52,450 nucleotides of DNA from JBGANR01 sp044222225. Its GTDB lineage: Bacteria; Actinomycetota; Actinomycetes; Mycobacteriales; Mycobacteriaceae. How positions within the stretch are numbered: the stretch's first letter is position 1; each line of letters opens with the position of its first letter. Below the pieces are notes generated by a model that saw only the letters and a program-made list of their open reading frames with translations, was not told the origin of the DNA and ran no database searches. Both the position numbers and the translations under genes were made by a program. The stretch is taken from positions 1 through 52,450 of the forward strand of contig JBGANR010000027.1 in the NCBI GenBank assembly GCA_044222225.1, written 5' to 3'. Shown one piece after another: positions 8,149-17,145 of this stretch.

Positions 8149-9093
8149 GTGCGCGCCGACCGCCTCTTGTCCGTTCTCATGCTGCTCCGGCATCGTGGCC
8201 GGATGACGGCCGCGGAACTGGCCGCCGAGCTCGAGGTGTCGGAACGCACGGTGCTGCGAGACGTCGAGGCGCTGTCGGCGTCGGGAGTTCCCGTCTACAC
8301 CGACCGCGGCCGCGGCGGCGGGATCCGGCTGCTCCCGGGCTACCGCACCGACCTCACGGGGCTCACTCTCGACGAGGCCAAAGCGCTGATGGCCGGGGGC
8401 GGCGGCGGGCCTCAGTCGCCGGCGTTCGCAAGCGCCATGCGCAAGGTGGCCGCCGCCCTGCCCGAGCCGCACCGCGACGCGGCGACCCGAGCCGCGCAAC
8501 GCATCCTCGTCCGGACCGACGGCTTCACCCGACCTCGCGACCCCGAACCGTTCCTGGGCGAACTGCAGCATGCGGTGGTCGACGGGCAGCGGGTGCGAGC
8601 GATCTATCGCGCCCCGCGCGGCGAACCCGGCGAACGGATCCTCGACCCCGTCGGCCTCGTCCACACCGGGCAGTGCTGGTATCTGCTGGCCCGCCGCGAC
8701 GGCGTCGACCGCACCTATCGGGTCTCTCGATTCGAGTCGGTCGAGGTGCTGCCGGAACCCGCCGTCAGGCCCGCCGAGGTGGACCTGGAGTCGATGTTCC
8801 AGGCGAGCCGGGAGTCGTTCCGCGCCTCGCTGCCGACGGTGGTGGTGACGGTGCGCGCCCCGCGGCCGGTGTTCGAGAAGCTGGCCCGGACGGCCGTCGA
8901 GACGGTCGCCGAACCGATCGGCGACGCCGAGTCGGTGGTCGGCGACCTCCGCTTCGCCGACCACGGCCATGCGCAGCGCGCACTATGGCTGGCGGCGCCG
9001 GACGCGGAGGCGCTGGGACCGGCGAAGGTGCGAAAGGCCGTCGCGGCTCGTGCCGCCGCGCTGGCCGGGCTTCATCAAGACGCCGAGACCTGA
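8149..9093 (+). CDS. YafY-type transcriptional regulator (HTH_11 plus WYL domain)
   Basis: The 314-residue protein has an N-terminal winged helix (RGRMTAAELAAELEVSERTV, then LRDVEALSASGVPVYTDRGR). The WYL ligand-binding region follows, with VRAIYRAPRGEPGERILDPV, GLVHTGQCWYLLARRDG and RTYRVSRFESVEVL, and a WCX-type C-terminus. Such regulators sense small ligands or nucleic acid. GTG 8149 starts VRADRLLSVLMLL; GAGAAT (8137-8142) lies 6 nt ahead. The longer upstream start would run through the operator and is rejected. It probably represses itself and the divergent TIGR03086 gene. Confidence 0.87.
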   Translation: MRADRLLSVLMLLRHRGRMTAAELAAELEVSERTVLRDVEALSASGVPVYTDRGRGGGIRLLPGYRTDLTGLTLDEAKALMAGGGGGPQSPAFASAMRKVAAALPEPHRDAATRAAQRILVRTDGFTRPRDPEPFLGELQHAVVDGQRVRAIYRAPRGEPGERILDPVGLVHTGQCWYLLARRDGVDRTYRVSRFESVEVLPEPAVRPAEVDLESMFQASRESFRASLPTVVVTVRAPRPVFEKLARTAVETVAEPIGDAESVVGDLRFADHGHAQRALWLAAPDAEALGPAKVRKAVAARAAALAGLHQDAET

Positions 9094-9103
9094 CCCGCCG
9101 CCC

Positions 9104-9180
9104 GCGTCATATCGAGCGCCGTACAGCGTCGTTGCGACAATAATCGTCGCAACGAACCGAATGGCCTACCGCTATGACGC
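9104..9180. repeat. Palindromic element E1 (GACAATAATC core), convergent gene ends
   Basis: The outer ends GCGTCATA (9104-9111) and TATGACGC (9173-9180) are inverted copies. The inner stem GTTGCGAC (9131-9138) pairs with GTCGCAAC (9146-9153) across a 7-nt loop. The intervening arms pair imperfectly, giving a hairpin of about 77 nt. It lies between the convergent WYL and glycosidase genes and overlaps the last codons and stop of the latter. Eighteen bases, GCGTCATATCGAGCGCCG, recur inverted at 45335-45352. Confidence 0.7.
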
Positions 9181-10149
9181 CGCCTCGCGGATCACACCGA
9201 AGTGTCGCGCCGTCCCGGAGATGCCGGGGACCTCTTTCACGGACGACCAGGTGCTCATCCCGTCCGTGCTGTCGGAATAGAGGTACTTCCCCTCGGTGTA
9301 GGCGTCGAGATACAGCCGCCAATCGCCGTTCGGCAACTGGACGACGGCCGGCCCCTCGACGAGCGACCCCCAGTTCCCAGGCGAGACGAACGAATAGGGG
9401 CCCGCCAACGACGACGCGACCGCGTGCTCGATGACCTTCTTCGTCTCGTTCTTGGTGAACGCGTGATAGGTCGATCCGACCTTGACCACGGTGGTGTCGA
9501 TGTGGTCCGCACCGATGCCGGCAAGCGGAACGGGCACGCTCCACAGTCGGAGCGACGGGTCCAGCGCCGTCATCAGATACGGTACGAAACCGCCGCCGGT
9601 CGACAGCGACAGGATGACGTTGACGCGGCCACCTTCCACGAACCATTCGGGCGCCCAGGCCTTGGTAACGAACGGCGACAGCGACGGTCCGTCCTTGAAC
9701 CCGGCCGACCCCGAGAAGAACGGCGGGCTCGGCGGCCCCTTGCCGTCGCCCGTCCCCGGCAGGAACGCGCAGCAGAACGGGACCGGATAGTTCCCCATCG
9801 GCGTCCAGTTGACGCGGTCACTGCTGCGAGCAAAGCCGATGTTCGCGCCATCGGCCGTCGTATAGGTGATGTAATACGACCCGTTCGTGTGCCGGAAGAT
9901 GCTCGGGTCACGCACAACCCCGGACGGCGGTCGATACGCCGACTTCCGGACGAGCTGGAACTGCGTGCCGTCCCCCGACTGGTACACGTCCATGTCGCGG
10001 GCGCTGTCGTTACTGAACGCCACCATCGTGTACCGCGAGGCGGGCAATGGTTCGGCGCCGCTGGTCCCCGGCGGCGCTGCCAGCAATCCCACGACGGCGA
10101 GCATCGCCGCCGATACAGCGGACAACCTGGCTCGCTTGGTTGGCTTCAC
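9172..10149 (-). CDS. Secreted GH43-like glycoside hydrolase (five-bladed propeller type)
   Basis: The 325-residue protein has a Sec signal (KPTKRARLSAVSAAMLAVVG, then LLAAPPGTSGA) and a beta-propeller glycosidase body. VVRDPSIFRHTNGSYYITYT carries the likely catalytic Asp. FVTKAWAPEWFVEGGRVNV has the conserved WAPE glutamate, and GADHIDTTVVKVGSTYHAFT resembles the third acidic motif. This is the GH43/GH62-type layout, often active on arabinofuranosides. The cell wall of Mycobacteriales contains arabinan, so a wall or plant-arabinan substrate is possible but unproven. GTG 10149 is preceded by GATACT (10156-10161) at 6 nt. The gene ends inside the E1 palindrome. Confidence 0.7.
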   Translation of the reverse strand: MKPTKRARLSAVSAAMLAVVGLLAAPPGTSGAEPLPASRYTMVAFSNDSARDMDVYQSGDGTQFQLVRKSAYRPPSGVVRDPSIFRHTNGSYYITYTTADGANIGFARSSDRVNWTPMGNYPVPFCCAFLPGTGDGKGPPSPPFFSGSAGFKDGPSLSPFVTKAWAPEWFVEGGRVNVILSLSTGGGFVPYLMTALDPSLRLWSVPVPLAGIGADHIDTTVVKVGSTYHAFTKNETKKVIEHAVASSLAGPYSFVSPGNWGSLVEGPAVVQLPNGDWRLYLDAYTEGKYLYSDSTDGMSTWSSVKEVPGISGTARHFGVIREAAS

Positions 10150-10218
10150 CGGTGCAGTATCACCGACGACAGCGCACAATGCACAAACTCAGCCACAGAC
10201 GCACCGAATCGGTAGGCC

Positions 10219-11880
10219 TTACACTTCGGCGACCTGCCCCGCCTCGACCCGCCACCGCCGGTCGGTCTGCACCGTGGCGAGCATCCGCCGGTCGTGCGTG
10301 ACCAGCAACAGCGTTCCGTCGTAGGACTCGAGCGCCTGCTCGAGTTGTTCGATCGCCGCCAGGTCGAGGTGGTTCGTCGGCTCGTCGAGCACGAGGAGAT
10401 TGGTGCCGCGCGCCTGCAGCAGCGCGAGACCGGCGCGCGTGCGCTCCCCCGGCGACAGCTCGTCGACAGGGCGATTCACATGATCTGCTTTGAGCCCGAA
10501 CTTCGCCAGCAGGGTGCGCACCTCGCCGGTCGTCATCTCGGGGACGAGGGCCTCGAAGGCCGCCGCGAGCGGCTGAGATCCGGCCAGCAGAGAGCGCGCC
10601 TGATCGATCTCGCCGATCTGCACGCTCGCACCGAGGCTCGCAGTGCCCTCGTCGGCCGGTTGCCCGCCCAGCAGCGCACGCAGCAACGTCGACTTCCCCG
10701 CTCCGTTGGGCCCGGTGATGCCGATGCGTTAGCCCGCATTCACCTGCAGCGACACCGGGCCGAGCGTGAACGCCCCCTGCCGAAAGACCGCGGAGTTGAG
10801 CGTGGAGACGACCGAGCTGGACCGGGGAGCAGCGGCGATGGTGAATTCGAGCTGCCACTCCTTGCGCGGTTCCTCAACTTCTTCGAGCCGGGCGATCCGG
10901 CTCTCCATCTGGCGGACTTTCTGTGCCTGCTTCTCACTGGATTCGGTCGACGCCTTGCGTCTGATCTTGTCGTTGTCCGGCGACTTCCGCATGGCATTGC
11001 GCACACCTTGACTCGACCACTCGCGCTGGGTTCTGGCGCGCCCGATGAGGTCGGCCTTCTTCTCGGCGAACTCGTCGTATTTCTCGCGCAGATGGCGACG
11101 GATCGTCGCACGCTCTTCGAGATAGGAGTCGTAGCCGCCGTTGAACACGCGATTCGACCGCTGCGCCAGATCGAGCTCCAGCACACGGGTGACACAGCGT
11201 GCGAGGAACTCCCGGTCGTGACTGACGAGCACCACTCCGCCGCGGAGTCCGCGCACGAAAGCTTCGAGTCGCTCGAGGCCGTCGAGGTCGAGGTCGTTGG
11301 TGGGCTCGTCCAGCAGCACGATGTCGAATCGCGAGAGGAGGAGCGCGGCTAATCCGACGCGGGCGGCCTGGCCACCGGAGAGCGAGGTCATGAGAACCTC
11401 CCCGGCGTCCGTACCACCGAGCTCGAGGCCCAGATCGGCGAGCACGGCCGGAATGCGTTCGTCGAGGTCGGCGGCACCACTGGCCAGCCAGCGATCGAGC
11501 GCCGACGAGTAGATCTCGGCGGGATCGACGCCGTCCGCGAGGGAAGAGTCCCCGAGGGCTGCGGCCGCGGCATCCATGTCCCTGGTCGCCTCGGCGCATC
11601 CCGCGCGGCGCGCGATGTAGCCGGCGACCGTCTCGCCGACGACTCGTTCACGCTCCTGCGGAAGCCAGCCGACGAACGCGTCCGCCGGCGCCAGCGCGAC
11701 GCTTCCGGCCATCGGTTCGTCGAGGCCGGCGAGCAGCCGGAGAAGCGTGGACTTCCCGGCACCGTTCGCCCCGACGACGCCGACCACGTCGCCGGGCGCG
11801 ACGGTCAGATCGAGCGAGTCGAAGAGCGTGCGATGGCCGTACCCGCCTGCCAGGCTCTGCGCTACGAGTGTTGCGGTCAC
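10219..11880 (-). pseudogene. ABC-F family ATP-binding protein with an in-frame stop codon
   Basis: Without one stop this would be a 553-residue ABC-F protein, a soluble twin-ATPase family acting on the ribosome (antibiotic resistance or translation factors). The first ABC domain is complete: GVVGANGAGKSTLLRLLAG, SLSGGQAARVGLAALLLS, IVLLDEPTNDLDLDGLERL. The linker (EFAEKKADLIGRARTQREW) follows. A TAA at 10729-10731 then interrupts before RIGITGPNGAGKSTLLRALL, the second Walker A. The second signature (ELSPGERTRAGLALLQ) and Walker B (LVLDEPTNHLDLAAIEQLEQ) remain intact and in the same frame. The expected residue at the stop is Glu (GAA to TAA). Start is GTG 11880, with CAGGAT 6 nt upstream. 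The change is recent, a sequencing error, or read through. Confidence 0.85.
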
Positions 11881-11899
11881 GCGTTCATCCTGTCATCGC

Positions 11900-13666
11900 C
11901 TATATCCGCCGTTTCAACCCGACGTGGGCGGTCCGATATCCGAGCCGGTCGTAGAAGGCCCGCGCGCGATCCCGTGCTTCGTCGGTGGTCACCTGCGCCA
12001 GTTCCGCCCCGCGCGCCCGGCCGAAATCGTGGGCCCACTCGAGCATCGCGGTACCCAGGCCGCGGGACCGTTCCGCAGGCGCGACGCGCAGTCCTTCTAT
12101 CTGCAGCCGCGAAGCACCGCCCCGCGAAAGCCCCGGAATGACCGTCAATTGCATCGTGGCGACGACGCGATCGGCACCGTTGCGGACGACCCCGAGATAA
12201 TTGGACTTGTCGCGAACGACCCGGTTGTAGGCCGCCTCATATCGTTCGAGCTCGGCGCACTCGCGATCGGGGCCGAACCGATCGTCAGACAGCAGGCCGG
12301 CGATGGCCTCGACATCGTCACGGCCGGCCCGCTCCACTCTGAAGGTCCGGCCCGCCACCCGCAGCAGTCCCCGAACCGAGGATCGTGCGTACGCCTGTAA
12401 ACGTGCGACCAGTAGATCAAGCCATCCGCCGACGTTGGCACGAGCCACAACGGTGTCGGGATATCGACATCTCAAGTGCAGCCCCGACTCGTCCGAGATG
12501 AACCAGAGCATGACGCCGTCGGTGGCGATCGCCGCGCTCACATATTGGGCGTCGAGTCCGATGGAGTCGATTCTCACCGGCAGTCTGCGCAGATCCAGCC
12601 AGGAGATGGCGAACATTCCCGGAGCAACCGGCATGCCGCCCCAGGGAGAAAGCACATCCGCGAGCGGCCACGAGCCGAGTTGCACGGCCTCTTTCACCGC
12701 CGCCGCCGCGGCTCGCGGTTCGGCGACCGCCGACTCCAATACCGAATTGGTGATGAACCAGCCGACCGAGTCATGCCAATCTTCGTCGAAGCGGCTGTGC
12801 ACGGGAAAGACGGCTCGCAACGGAGTTCCCGCCGACTCACGGGTCACTGCCGTCATCGCGACGACGGCGAGCGCAAGCGTCGAGACACCGTCGTTGCGAG
12901 CTTGCACAGCAAATGCGGCGCCGTCGTCGAGATCGAACACATCACGCACTTCCACCCGTTCGGGCTGCGGCTCGGAGGCGCCCAACGGTAAGGGGAATTG
13001 CGGCATCACGCCGCCGCTGTCGCCGATGATGCCCTCCCACCGGCGTCGCACATGGTCGGGCGCGGCATTCCGATCCAGCAGCGCCTGCGTGTGTTCGACG
13101 AACGCCGGCACCGATCCCGGCAACGGTTCACCGCCGGCGAGCTCAGCATCGAGCGCGGCCAACAGATCGCGCGCGATCACCAGCATCGACCACATGTCGA
13201 CATGGGAGTGGTCGGCGGCGATCACGACGGTCAGTCCGGCGGCGGTCTCCAATACGCACAGCCGATGCGAGGGCTGCCGGTATGGCGAACATGCGGTATC
13301 GAGAACCTCCCGCACCGCGTCGTTGACGGCCTGGCCGGGTGCCACCTGATGTTCGACCCAGGTTCCCGGACCGATGACGATCTCGTGAAGCTCCGGATCA
13401 CCGTCTTTACCGGGTACAAAAGCCGTGCGCAATGTGCCGTGCCGGGCGATGACGGCCAGCCAGGCATCGGCGATCGACTCGCGACAGGTCGGTGTCGGCA
13501 GCCGAAAAGACAAGGCCATCCAGGATCCGGGACGATCGCCCGCACCCACATGAAGCCGCTGGTCGAAGGACACCGGAAGCTGCCGACCGAGGGCGGACAC
13601 ACCGACGTCGTAGCCCCACAATCGTCCGAACGGTAGGCGCAGGTGCGTCACGTTGGTCAGCCGCAT
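11900..13666 (-). CDS. Condensation-domain/GNAT acetyltransferase fusion protein
   Basis: The 588-residue protein has two parts. Residues ~1-420 resemble the NRPS condensation/PapA acyltransferase superfamily: LSFRLPTPTCRESIADAWLA, VIARHGTLRTAFVPGKDGDP, and AADHSHVDMWSMLVIARDLL, which matches the HxxxD catalytic region. GWFITNSVLESAV also fits the fold. Residues ~430-588 form a GNAT acetyltransferase (FRVERAGRDDVEAIAGLLSD; LRVAPAERSRGLGTAMLEWA with the acetyl-CoA loop). The ATG at 13666 is 6 nt after TAGGGT (13673-13678). No NRPS or PKS genes are nearby. The product may acylate a small molecule twice or detoxify a compound; this is inference. I do not know a characterised homologue with this order. 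Confidence 0.72.
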   Translation of the reverse strand: MRLTNVTHLRLPFGRLWGYDVGVSALGRQLPVSFDQRLHVGAGDRPGSWMALSFRLPTPTCRESIADAWLAVIARHGTLRTAFVPGKDGDPELHEIVIGPGTWVEHQVAPGQAVNDAVREVLDTACSPYRQPSHRLCVLETAAGLTVVIAADHSHVDMWSMLVIARDLLAALDAELAGGEPLPGSVPAFVEHTQALLDRNAAPDHVRRRWEGIIGDSGGVMPQFPLPLGASEPQPERVEVRDVFDLDDGAAFAVQARNDGVSTLALAVVAMTAVTRESAGTPLRAVFPVHSRFDEDWHDSVGWFITNSVLESAVAEPRAAAAAVKEAVQLGSWPLADVLSPWGGMPVAPGMFAISWLDLRRLPVRIDSIGLDAQYVSAAIATDGVMLWFISDESGLHLRCRYPDTVVARANVGGWLDLLVARLQAYARSSVRGLLRVAGRTFRVERAGRDDVEAIAGLLSDDRFGPDRECAELERYEAAYNRVVRDKSNYLGVVRNGADRVVATMQLTVIPGLSRGGASRLQIEGLRVAPAERSRGLGTAMLEWAHDFGRARGAELAQVTTDEARDRARAFYDRLGYRTAHVGLKRRI

Positions 13667-13743
13667 GGACGAACCCTATCGCCGATATCATCGACCGGCG
13701 CGGGCCGCCGAGGCGACGCGGCCGGTCACGAACGAGGAGTCTG

Positions 13744-14523
13744 ATGCCCACTTTCGAGGTTCCCGGGGCCGAGCTCGCGGTCGCGTTGAGCGACGAGGGT
13801 GGACACCCGGTGGTCCAGCTGCACGGCCTCACCTCGAGCCGTATGCGTGATCGCGTGCTCAATCTCGATCTCGGTCGAGGGCTCAACGGGACTCGACTGC
13901 TGCGGTACGACGCGCGCGGCCACGGCCGATCGACGGGACGGAAGGTCCCCGAGGATTACCGATGGCCGAACCTCGCCGACGACCTCCTGCGCCTGCTCGA
14001 CCACTGGTTTCCCGGCGAGCGTGTTCACGGGGTCGGCCCCTCCATGGGGACCGGCACGCTCTTGCACGCCGCTTCCCGCGAGCCGGACCGCTTCACCGGG
14101 CTCACCCTGATGGTGCCGCCCACCGCATGGGAGACCCGAACGGCGATGGCCGCGAATTACCGAGACGCCGCGACGCTCATCGAATCCGCCGGCGTCGACG
14201 CCTTCCTCGCCGCCGCTCGCGAAGCGACACCGCCGCCGGCCACGATCGGCGCGCCGGAGACGGTACCCGATGTCGCCGACGCGCTATTGCCTTCATTGTT
14301 TCGAGGCGCGGCGCTCAGTGATCTTCCGGCTCCCGAAGCCGTCGCGCGAATCGACGTGCCGACGACGATCCTGGCGTGGGTCGATGATCCGGGCCACCCG
14401 CTGTCGACCGCGGAGTCCCTTGCGGCACTGCTTCCATATTCGACATTGACGGTCGCCCACACCCCTGAAGACGTCGAGACCTGGCCCGGCGTTCTGAGCC
14501 GGGACGTCGCCCGTCAGTGGTGA
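13744..14523 (+). CDS. Alpha/beta hydrolase
   Basis: The 259-residue protein has the hydrolase fold. HPVVQLHGLTSSRMRD is the oxyanion region and LLRYDARGHGRSTGR a conserved strand-loop. The nucleophile elbow is VHGVGPSMGTGTLLHAA (G-x-S-x-G). Asp in VDDPGHPL and His in LTVAHTPEDVETWP complete a plausible triad. The substrate is unknown. The ATG at 13744 follows GAGGAG by 4 nt and is preferred over a long in-frame upstream extension that overlaps the divergent gene. Confidence 0.86.
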   Translation: MPTFEVPGAELAVALSDEGGHPVVQLHGLTSSRMRDRVLNLDLGRGLNGTRLLRYDARGHGRSTGRKVPEDYRWPNLADDLLRLLDHWFPGERVHGVGPSMGTGTLLHAASREPDRFTGLTLMVPPTAWETRTAMAANYRDAATLIESAGVDAFLAAAREATPPPATIGAPETVPDVADALLPSLFRGAALSDLPAPEAVARIDVPTTILAWVDDPGHPLSTAESLAALLPYSTLTVAHTPEDVETWPGVLSRDVARQW

Positions 14524-14551
14524 CCGGCGATCGCTTTCGATTCGATCTCGA

Positions 14552-14563
14552 TAGGATCACGCC
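14552..14563 (+). promoter_or_regulatory. Predicted leaderless -10 of the VOC gene
   Basis: TAGGAT at 14552-14557, then six bases, then ATG 14564. Confidence 0.5.
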
Positions 14564-15001
14564 ATGACTGTGAGAATGGACAATGTCGGCATCGTCGTCG
14601 AGGATCTCGGCGCGGCGATCGCATTCTTTCGCGAGCTCGGACTCGAACTCGAAGGACAAGCCGTCGTCGAGGGCGAATGGGCCGGACACGTCACCGGTCT
14701 GGGACATCAGCGCGTCGAGATCGCGATGATGCGCACGCCGGACGGCCACGGCAAGCTCGAGCTTTCGCGTTTCCTTGAGCCGGCCGTCGTCGCCGATCAT
14801 CGGAACGCCCCGGTGAACGCCCTGGGTTACCTACGCGTCATGTTCGCTGTAGACGACCTCGACGAGACCCTCGGCCGCCTGCGCAAGCACGGCTCAGAAC
14901 TCGTCAGCAACGATGTGGTCCGATACGAGGACGTGTATAAGCTCTGCTACATTCGCGGACCGGAAGGCATTCTCATCGGACTCGCCGAAGAACTCCGCTG
15001 A
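14564..15001 (+). CDS. VOC (glyoxalase/bleomycin resistance) family protein
   Basis: The 145-residue protein has two beta-alpha-beta-beta-beta modules. The first starts VRMDNVGIVVEDLGAAIAFF and REL; the second contains LRVMFAVDDLDETLGRLRKH and YIRGPEGILIGLAEEL. Members are metal-dependent enzymes or drug-binding proteins; this one has no assigned substrate. TAGGAT (14552-14557) stands exactly 6 nt before the ATG, with no Shine-Dalgarno sequence. It sits between a hydrolase and arr, each with its own promoter signal. Confidence 0.85.
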   Translation: MTVRMDNVGIVVEDLGAAIAFFRELGLELEGQAVVEGEWAGHVTGLGHQRVEIAMMRTPDGHGKLELSRFLEPAVVADHRNAPVNALGYLRVMFAVDDLDETLGRLRKHGSELVSNDVVRYEDVYKLCYIRGPEGILIGLAEELR

Positions 15002-15042
15002 CATCCGAGCACCGGTCATCTCTGATCGCGCGACGCACCAGG

Positions 15043-15054
15043 TAACCTGAAACG
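15043..15054 (+). promoter_or_regulatory. Predicted leaderless -10 of arr
   Basis: TAACCT at 15043-15048, then six bases, then ATG 15055. No ribosome binding site is present. Confidence 0.45.
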
Positions 15055-15465
15055 ATGAATGAAGCATTGGACGAAGGGCCTTTCTTCCACGGAACAAAGG
15101 CCGAACTGACGGTCGGAGACCTGCTCACCGCGGGATTCCATTCGAACTACCGGCCCGAGATCGTCATGAACCACATCTATTTCACCGCTCTACGCGACGG
15201 CGCCGGACTCGCGGCCGAGCTCGCAGCCGGTGACGGCGCTCCGCGGGTGTATCGCGTCGAGCCGACCGGCGAGTTCGAGAACGATCCGAACGTCACCGAT
15301 AAGAGATTCCCCGGCAATCCGACCCGTTCCTACCGCAGCAGCGAGCCGCTCCGCGTCGCCGAACAAGTCGACGACTGGACACGGTTGTCACCCGAGGCAC
15401 TCCAAGGATGGCGTGACCGGTTGGCCGCCATCCGGGCCGACGAGCGCAGCGAGATCATCAACTGA
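15055..15465 (+). CDS. arr: NAD(+)-rifampin ADP-ribosyltransferase
   Basis: The 136-residue protein matches Arr closely. It has GPFFHGTKAELTVGDLLTAG, then FHSNYRPEIVMNHIYFTALR, VYRVEPTGEFENDPNVTDKR and FPGNPTRSYRSSEPLRVAEQ. Arr transfers ADP-ribose from NAD+ to a hydroxyl of rifamycins and inactivates them. The conserved His-Gly, Tyr and Asp/Glu positions are present, and the length is the usual 135-150 residues, so it looks functional. In mycobacteria chromosomal arr gives intrinsic rifampicin resistance. It has its own predicted leaderless promoter. Confidence 0.95.
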   Translation: MNEALDEGPFFHGTKAELTVGDLLTAGFHSNYRPEIVMNHIYFTALRDGAGLAAELAAGDGAPRVYRVEPTGEFENDPNVTDKRFPGNPTRSYRSSEPLRVAEQVDDWTRLSPEALQGWRDRLAAIRADERSEIIN

Positions 15466-15504
15466 GCCGGCAAGCCGTCTCCGTCACGCGCGAGGCGACG
15501 CGGG

Positions 15505-16749
15505 TCAGCCTGTGCGCCGACCCGCCCTACCGACGGCTTCCAGCCTCGGGGCGATCGATTCGCCCATCATGGCGATCTCACGCTCGGCGATCCGGTTCTC
15601 CCGTGCCCGCTCACGCCAGCCGACCAGAGACTCGGCGACCTTGCGCAGCCGCTCTCGTGCAGCCTCGGGAGTCAGGCTGCAGTCCTCGGCCAAGGCGAGC
15701 AGTCCTTCGATCTCGTCGGGCAGTGCGTCGGCTCCCACGATCGATGTCGAGCGGCTCCGGGTCACGTCGGGGTTCGGGTTCACGTCGAACACCGGGCTGA
15801 GCGTCCAGGAACCGCGATCCACGAGGAAGCCATGGTTGCGCAGGTGGTCATCCGTGTTGCCGAGGGCGACGCACGCGATGACCCGGTCATAGAGCTCGTG
15901 ATGATCCCGTCGCGGCGAGCGGGAGATGTCCCGCATGGCCTCGGCGATGTCGGCGTAGTCGCGGTGTTCGCCGTCGACGGAACCGGTCGCCGTCATGGCG
16001 CTGATGTAGCCGATGCGCGCGCCGGTGCTCGTTCTGTCGAATCTGCGCAGGATCAGCACGCTCCGTTCGCCTACCCGGGTGAGTCTGCGCTGCGGGGTGC
16101 GGATGCCGGCTCCTTCCAACACATCGAGCGCCGTGGCCTCCCAGGCCATCACGTCCCACTGATCGCCGGCGTGCGGAAACTTCGCGATGGCAAGGCTGCC
16201 GTCTTCGAGCCGCACGGACGCCTTCGGCCGGGCGCCGCCCAGGCCCGTCGTACCCGTGTCCAGAAGCTGCTTCACCGCGTTGGAGGGGTCGGCGTCCGAT
16301 GCGAGTTCATCGCTCGCCCGCAGGAGTTCGGGCAATGAGATGAGCCGGGGCACACGCGAGGGCCTGCCGAGAAACTCATCGTGACCGGGCAGCCGGAAGC
16401 GCAGCGCGCCCTGGCGGGTGTCGTCGCTGACGCCCAGGAGGAAGTCGAGATCGTCCATCCTGCGCGGCGCTCTACCCTCCTCGCGGGCGCGGGTCCTCTC
16501 GGCCTTCACGATCAGGTTGCGGCCCCACCGGTCGGGAGCGCTGTCGGCGAACGCGCGGATCAGACCGGCCTGGTGCTGCGACCCGGACACCAGTAGCAGC
16601 GCCGGGTCGATGTTCATGCCGTCATCGGCGAGGTAACCGGGGTCGTAGAGGAAGGTCGTGGAGATCTGGCTGCGCACTCGAGTGACGTGGGCCTGGCCGA
16701 CCAAGCGGGTACGACCTGCGTCGTCGACGAGGACTTCGACGGTGGTCAT
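15505..16749 (-). CDS. hipA: HipA-family Ser/Thr kinase toxin
   Basis: The 414-residue protein has a HipA N-terminal domain (SAPDRWGRNLIVKAERTRAR) and the kinase C-domain. The nucleotide loop is GTTGLGGARPKASVRLEDGS, and LAIAKFPHAGDQWDVMAWEA carries the ATP-binding Lys. The catalytic loop is ALGNTDDHLRNHGFLVDRGS and the metal-binding stretch is LSPVFDVNPNPD. HipA toxins phosphorylate translation targets such as aminoacyl-tRNA synthetases and cause dormancy. The start overlaps the hipB stop by 4 nt. All main catalytic motifs are intact. Confidence 0.9.
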   Translation of the reverse strand: MTTVEVLVDDAGRTRLVGQAHVTRVRSQISTTFLYDPGYLADDGMNIDPALLLVSGSQHQAGLIRAFADSAPDRWGRNLIVKAERTRAREEGRAPRRMDDLDFLLGVSDDTRQGALRFRLPGHDEFLGRPSRVPRLISLPELLRASDELASDADPSNAVKQLLDTGTTGLGGARPKASVRLEDGSLAIAKFPHAGDQWDVMAWEATALDVLEGAGIRTPQRRLTRVGERSVLILRRFDRTSTGARIGYISAMTATGSVDGEHRDYADIAEAMRDISRSPRRDHHELYDRVIACVALGNTDDHLRNHGFLVDRGSWTLSPVFDVNPNPDVTRSRSTSIVGADALPDEIEGLLALAEDCSLTPEAARERLRKVAESLVGWRERARENRIAEREIAMMGESIAPRLEAVGRAGRRTG

Positions 16750-17033
16750 CGCGCGCGCTTTCGGACGAGTTTGTCGGCGCGCAACCTGCCGACGTCGCTG
16801 CTGAGCGGGTCGATCGCGGCGACGGCCTGATCGAGCACGCCGAGCGCCCGGAGCACCTGGGCGACGTTGTTGAAGCTCACGTTCGGGTTGCCTGATTCGA
16901 TCTTGCGCAGCGTGTCGCGCGTGATCTCCGCACGCTCAGCCACCTGCTGCGCCGTCAGGCCGAGGACCATGCGCCACCCGCGCACATGCCCGCCGAAATC
17001 CGCGATCTGACGGTCGATCCTGTAGCCGGCCAT
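16746..17033 (-). CDS. hipB: HipB-type antitoxin, XRE-family HTH
   Basis: The 95-residue protein has a helix-turn-helix of the XRE class (MVLGLTAQQVAERAEITRDT, then LRKIESGNPNVSFNNVAQVL). It ends in the short tail KLVRKRAR. HipB proteins bind operator DNA and HipA to neutralise the kinase. ATG 17033 has a GAGGACGAG purine stretch upstream. It is the first gene of the hipBA operon and would autoregulate it. Confidence 0.88.
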   Translation of the reverse strand: MAGYRIDRQIADFGGHVRGWRMVLGLTAQQVAERAEITRDTLRKIESGNPNVSFNNVAQVLRALGVLDQAVAAIDPLSSDVGRLRADKLVRKRAR

Positions 17034-17145
17034 GCTCGTCCTCGCTCACTCTCTGACGATCAGCTTAGCCACATGGAGAAGATATGACGAGCAAGTTATT
17101 CATAACCGAGGTCGCGACCGCACAGAGATGCAGGCTTGGCCCAGT

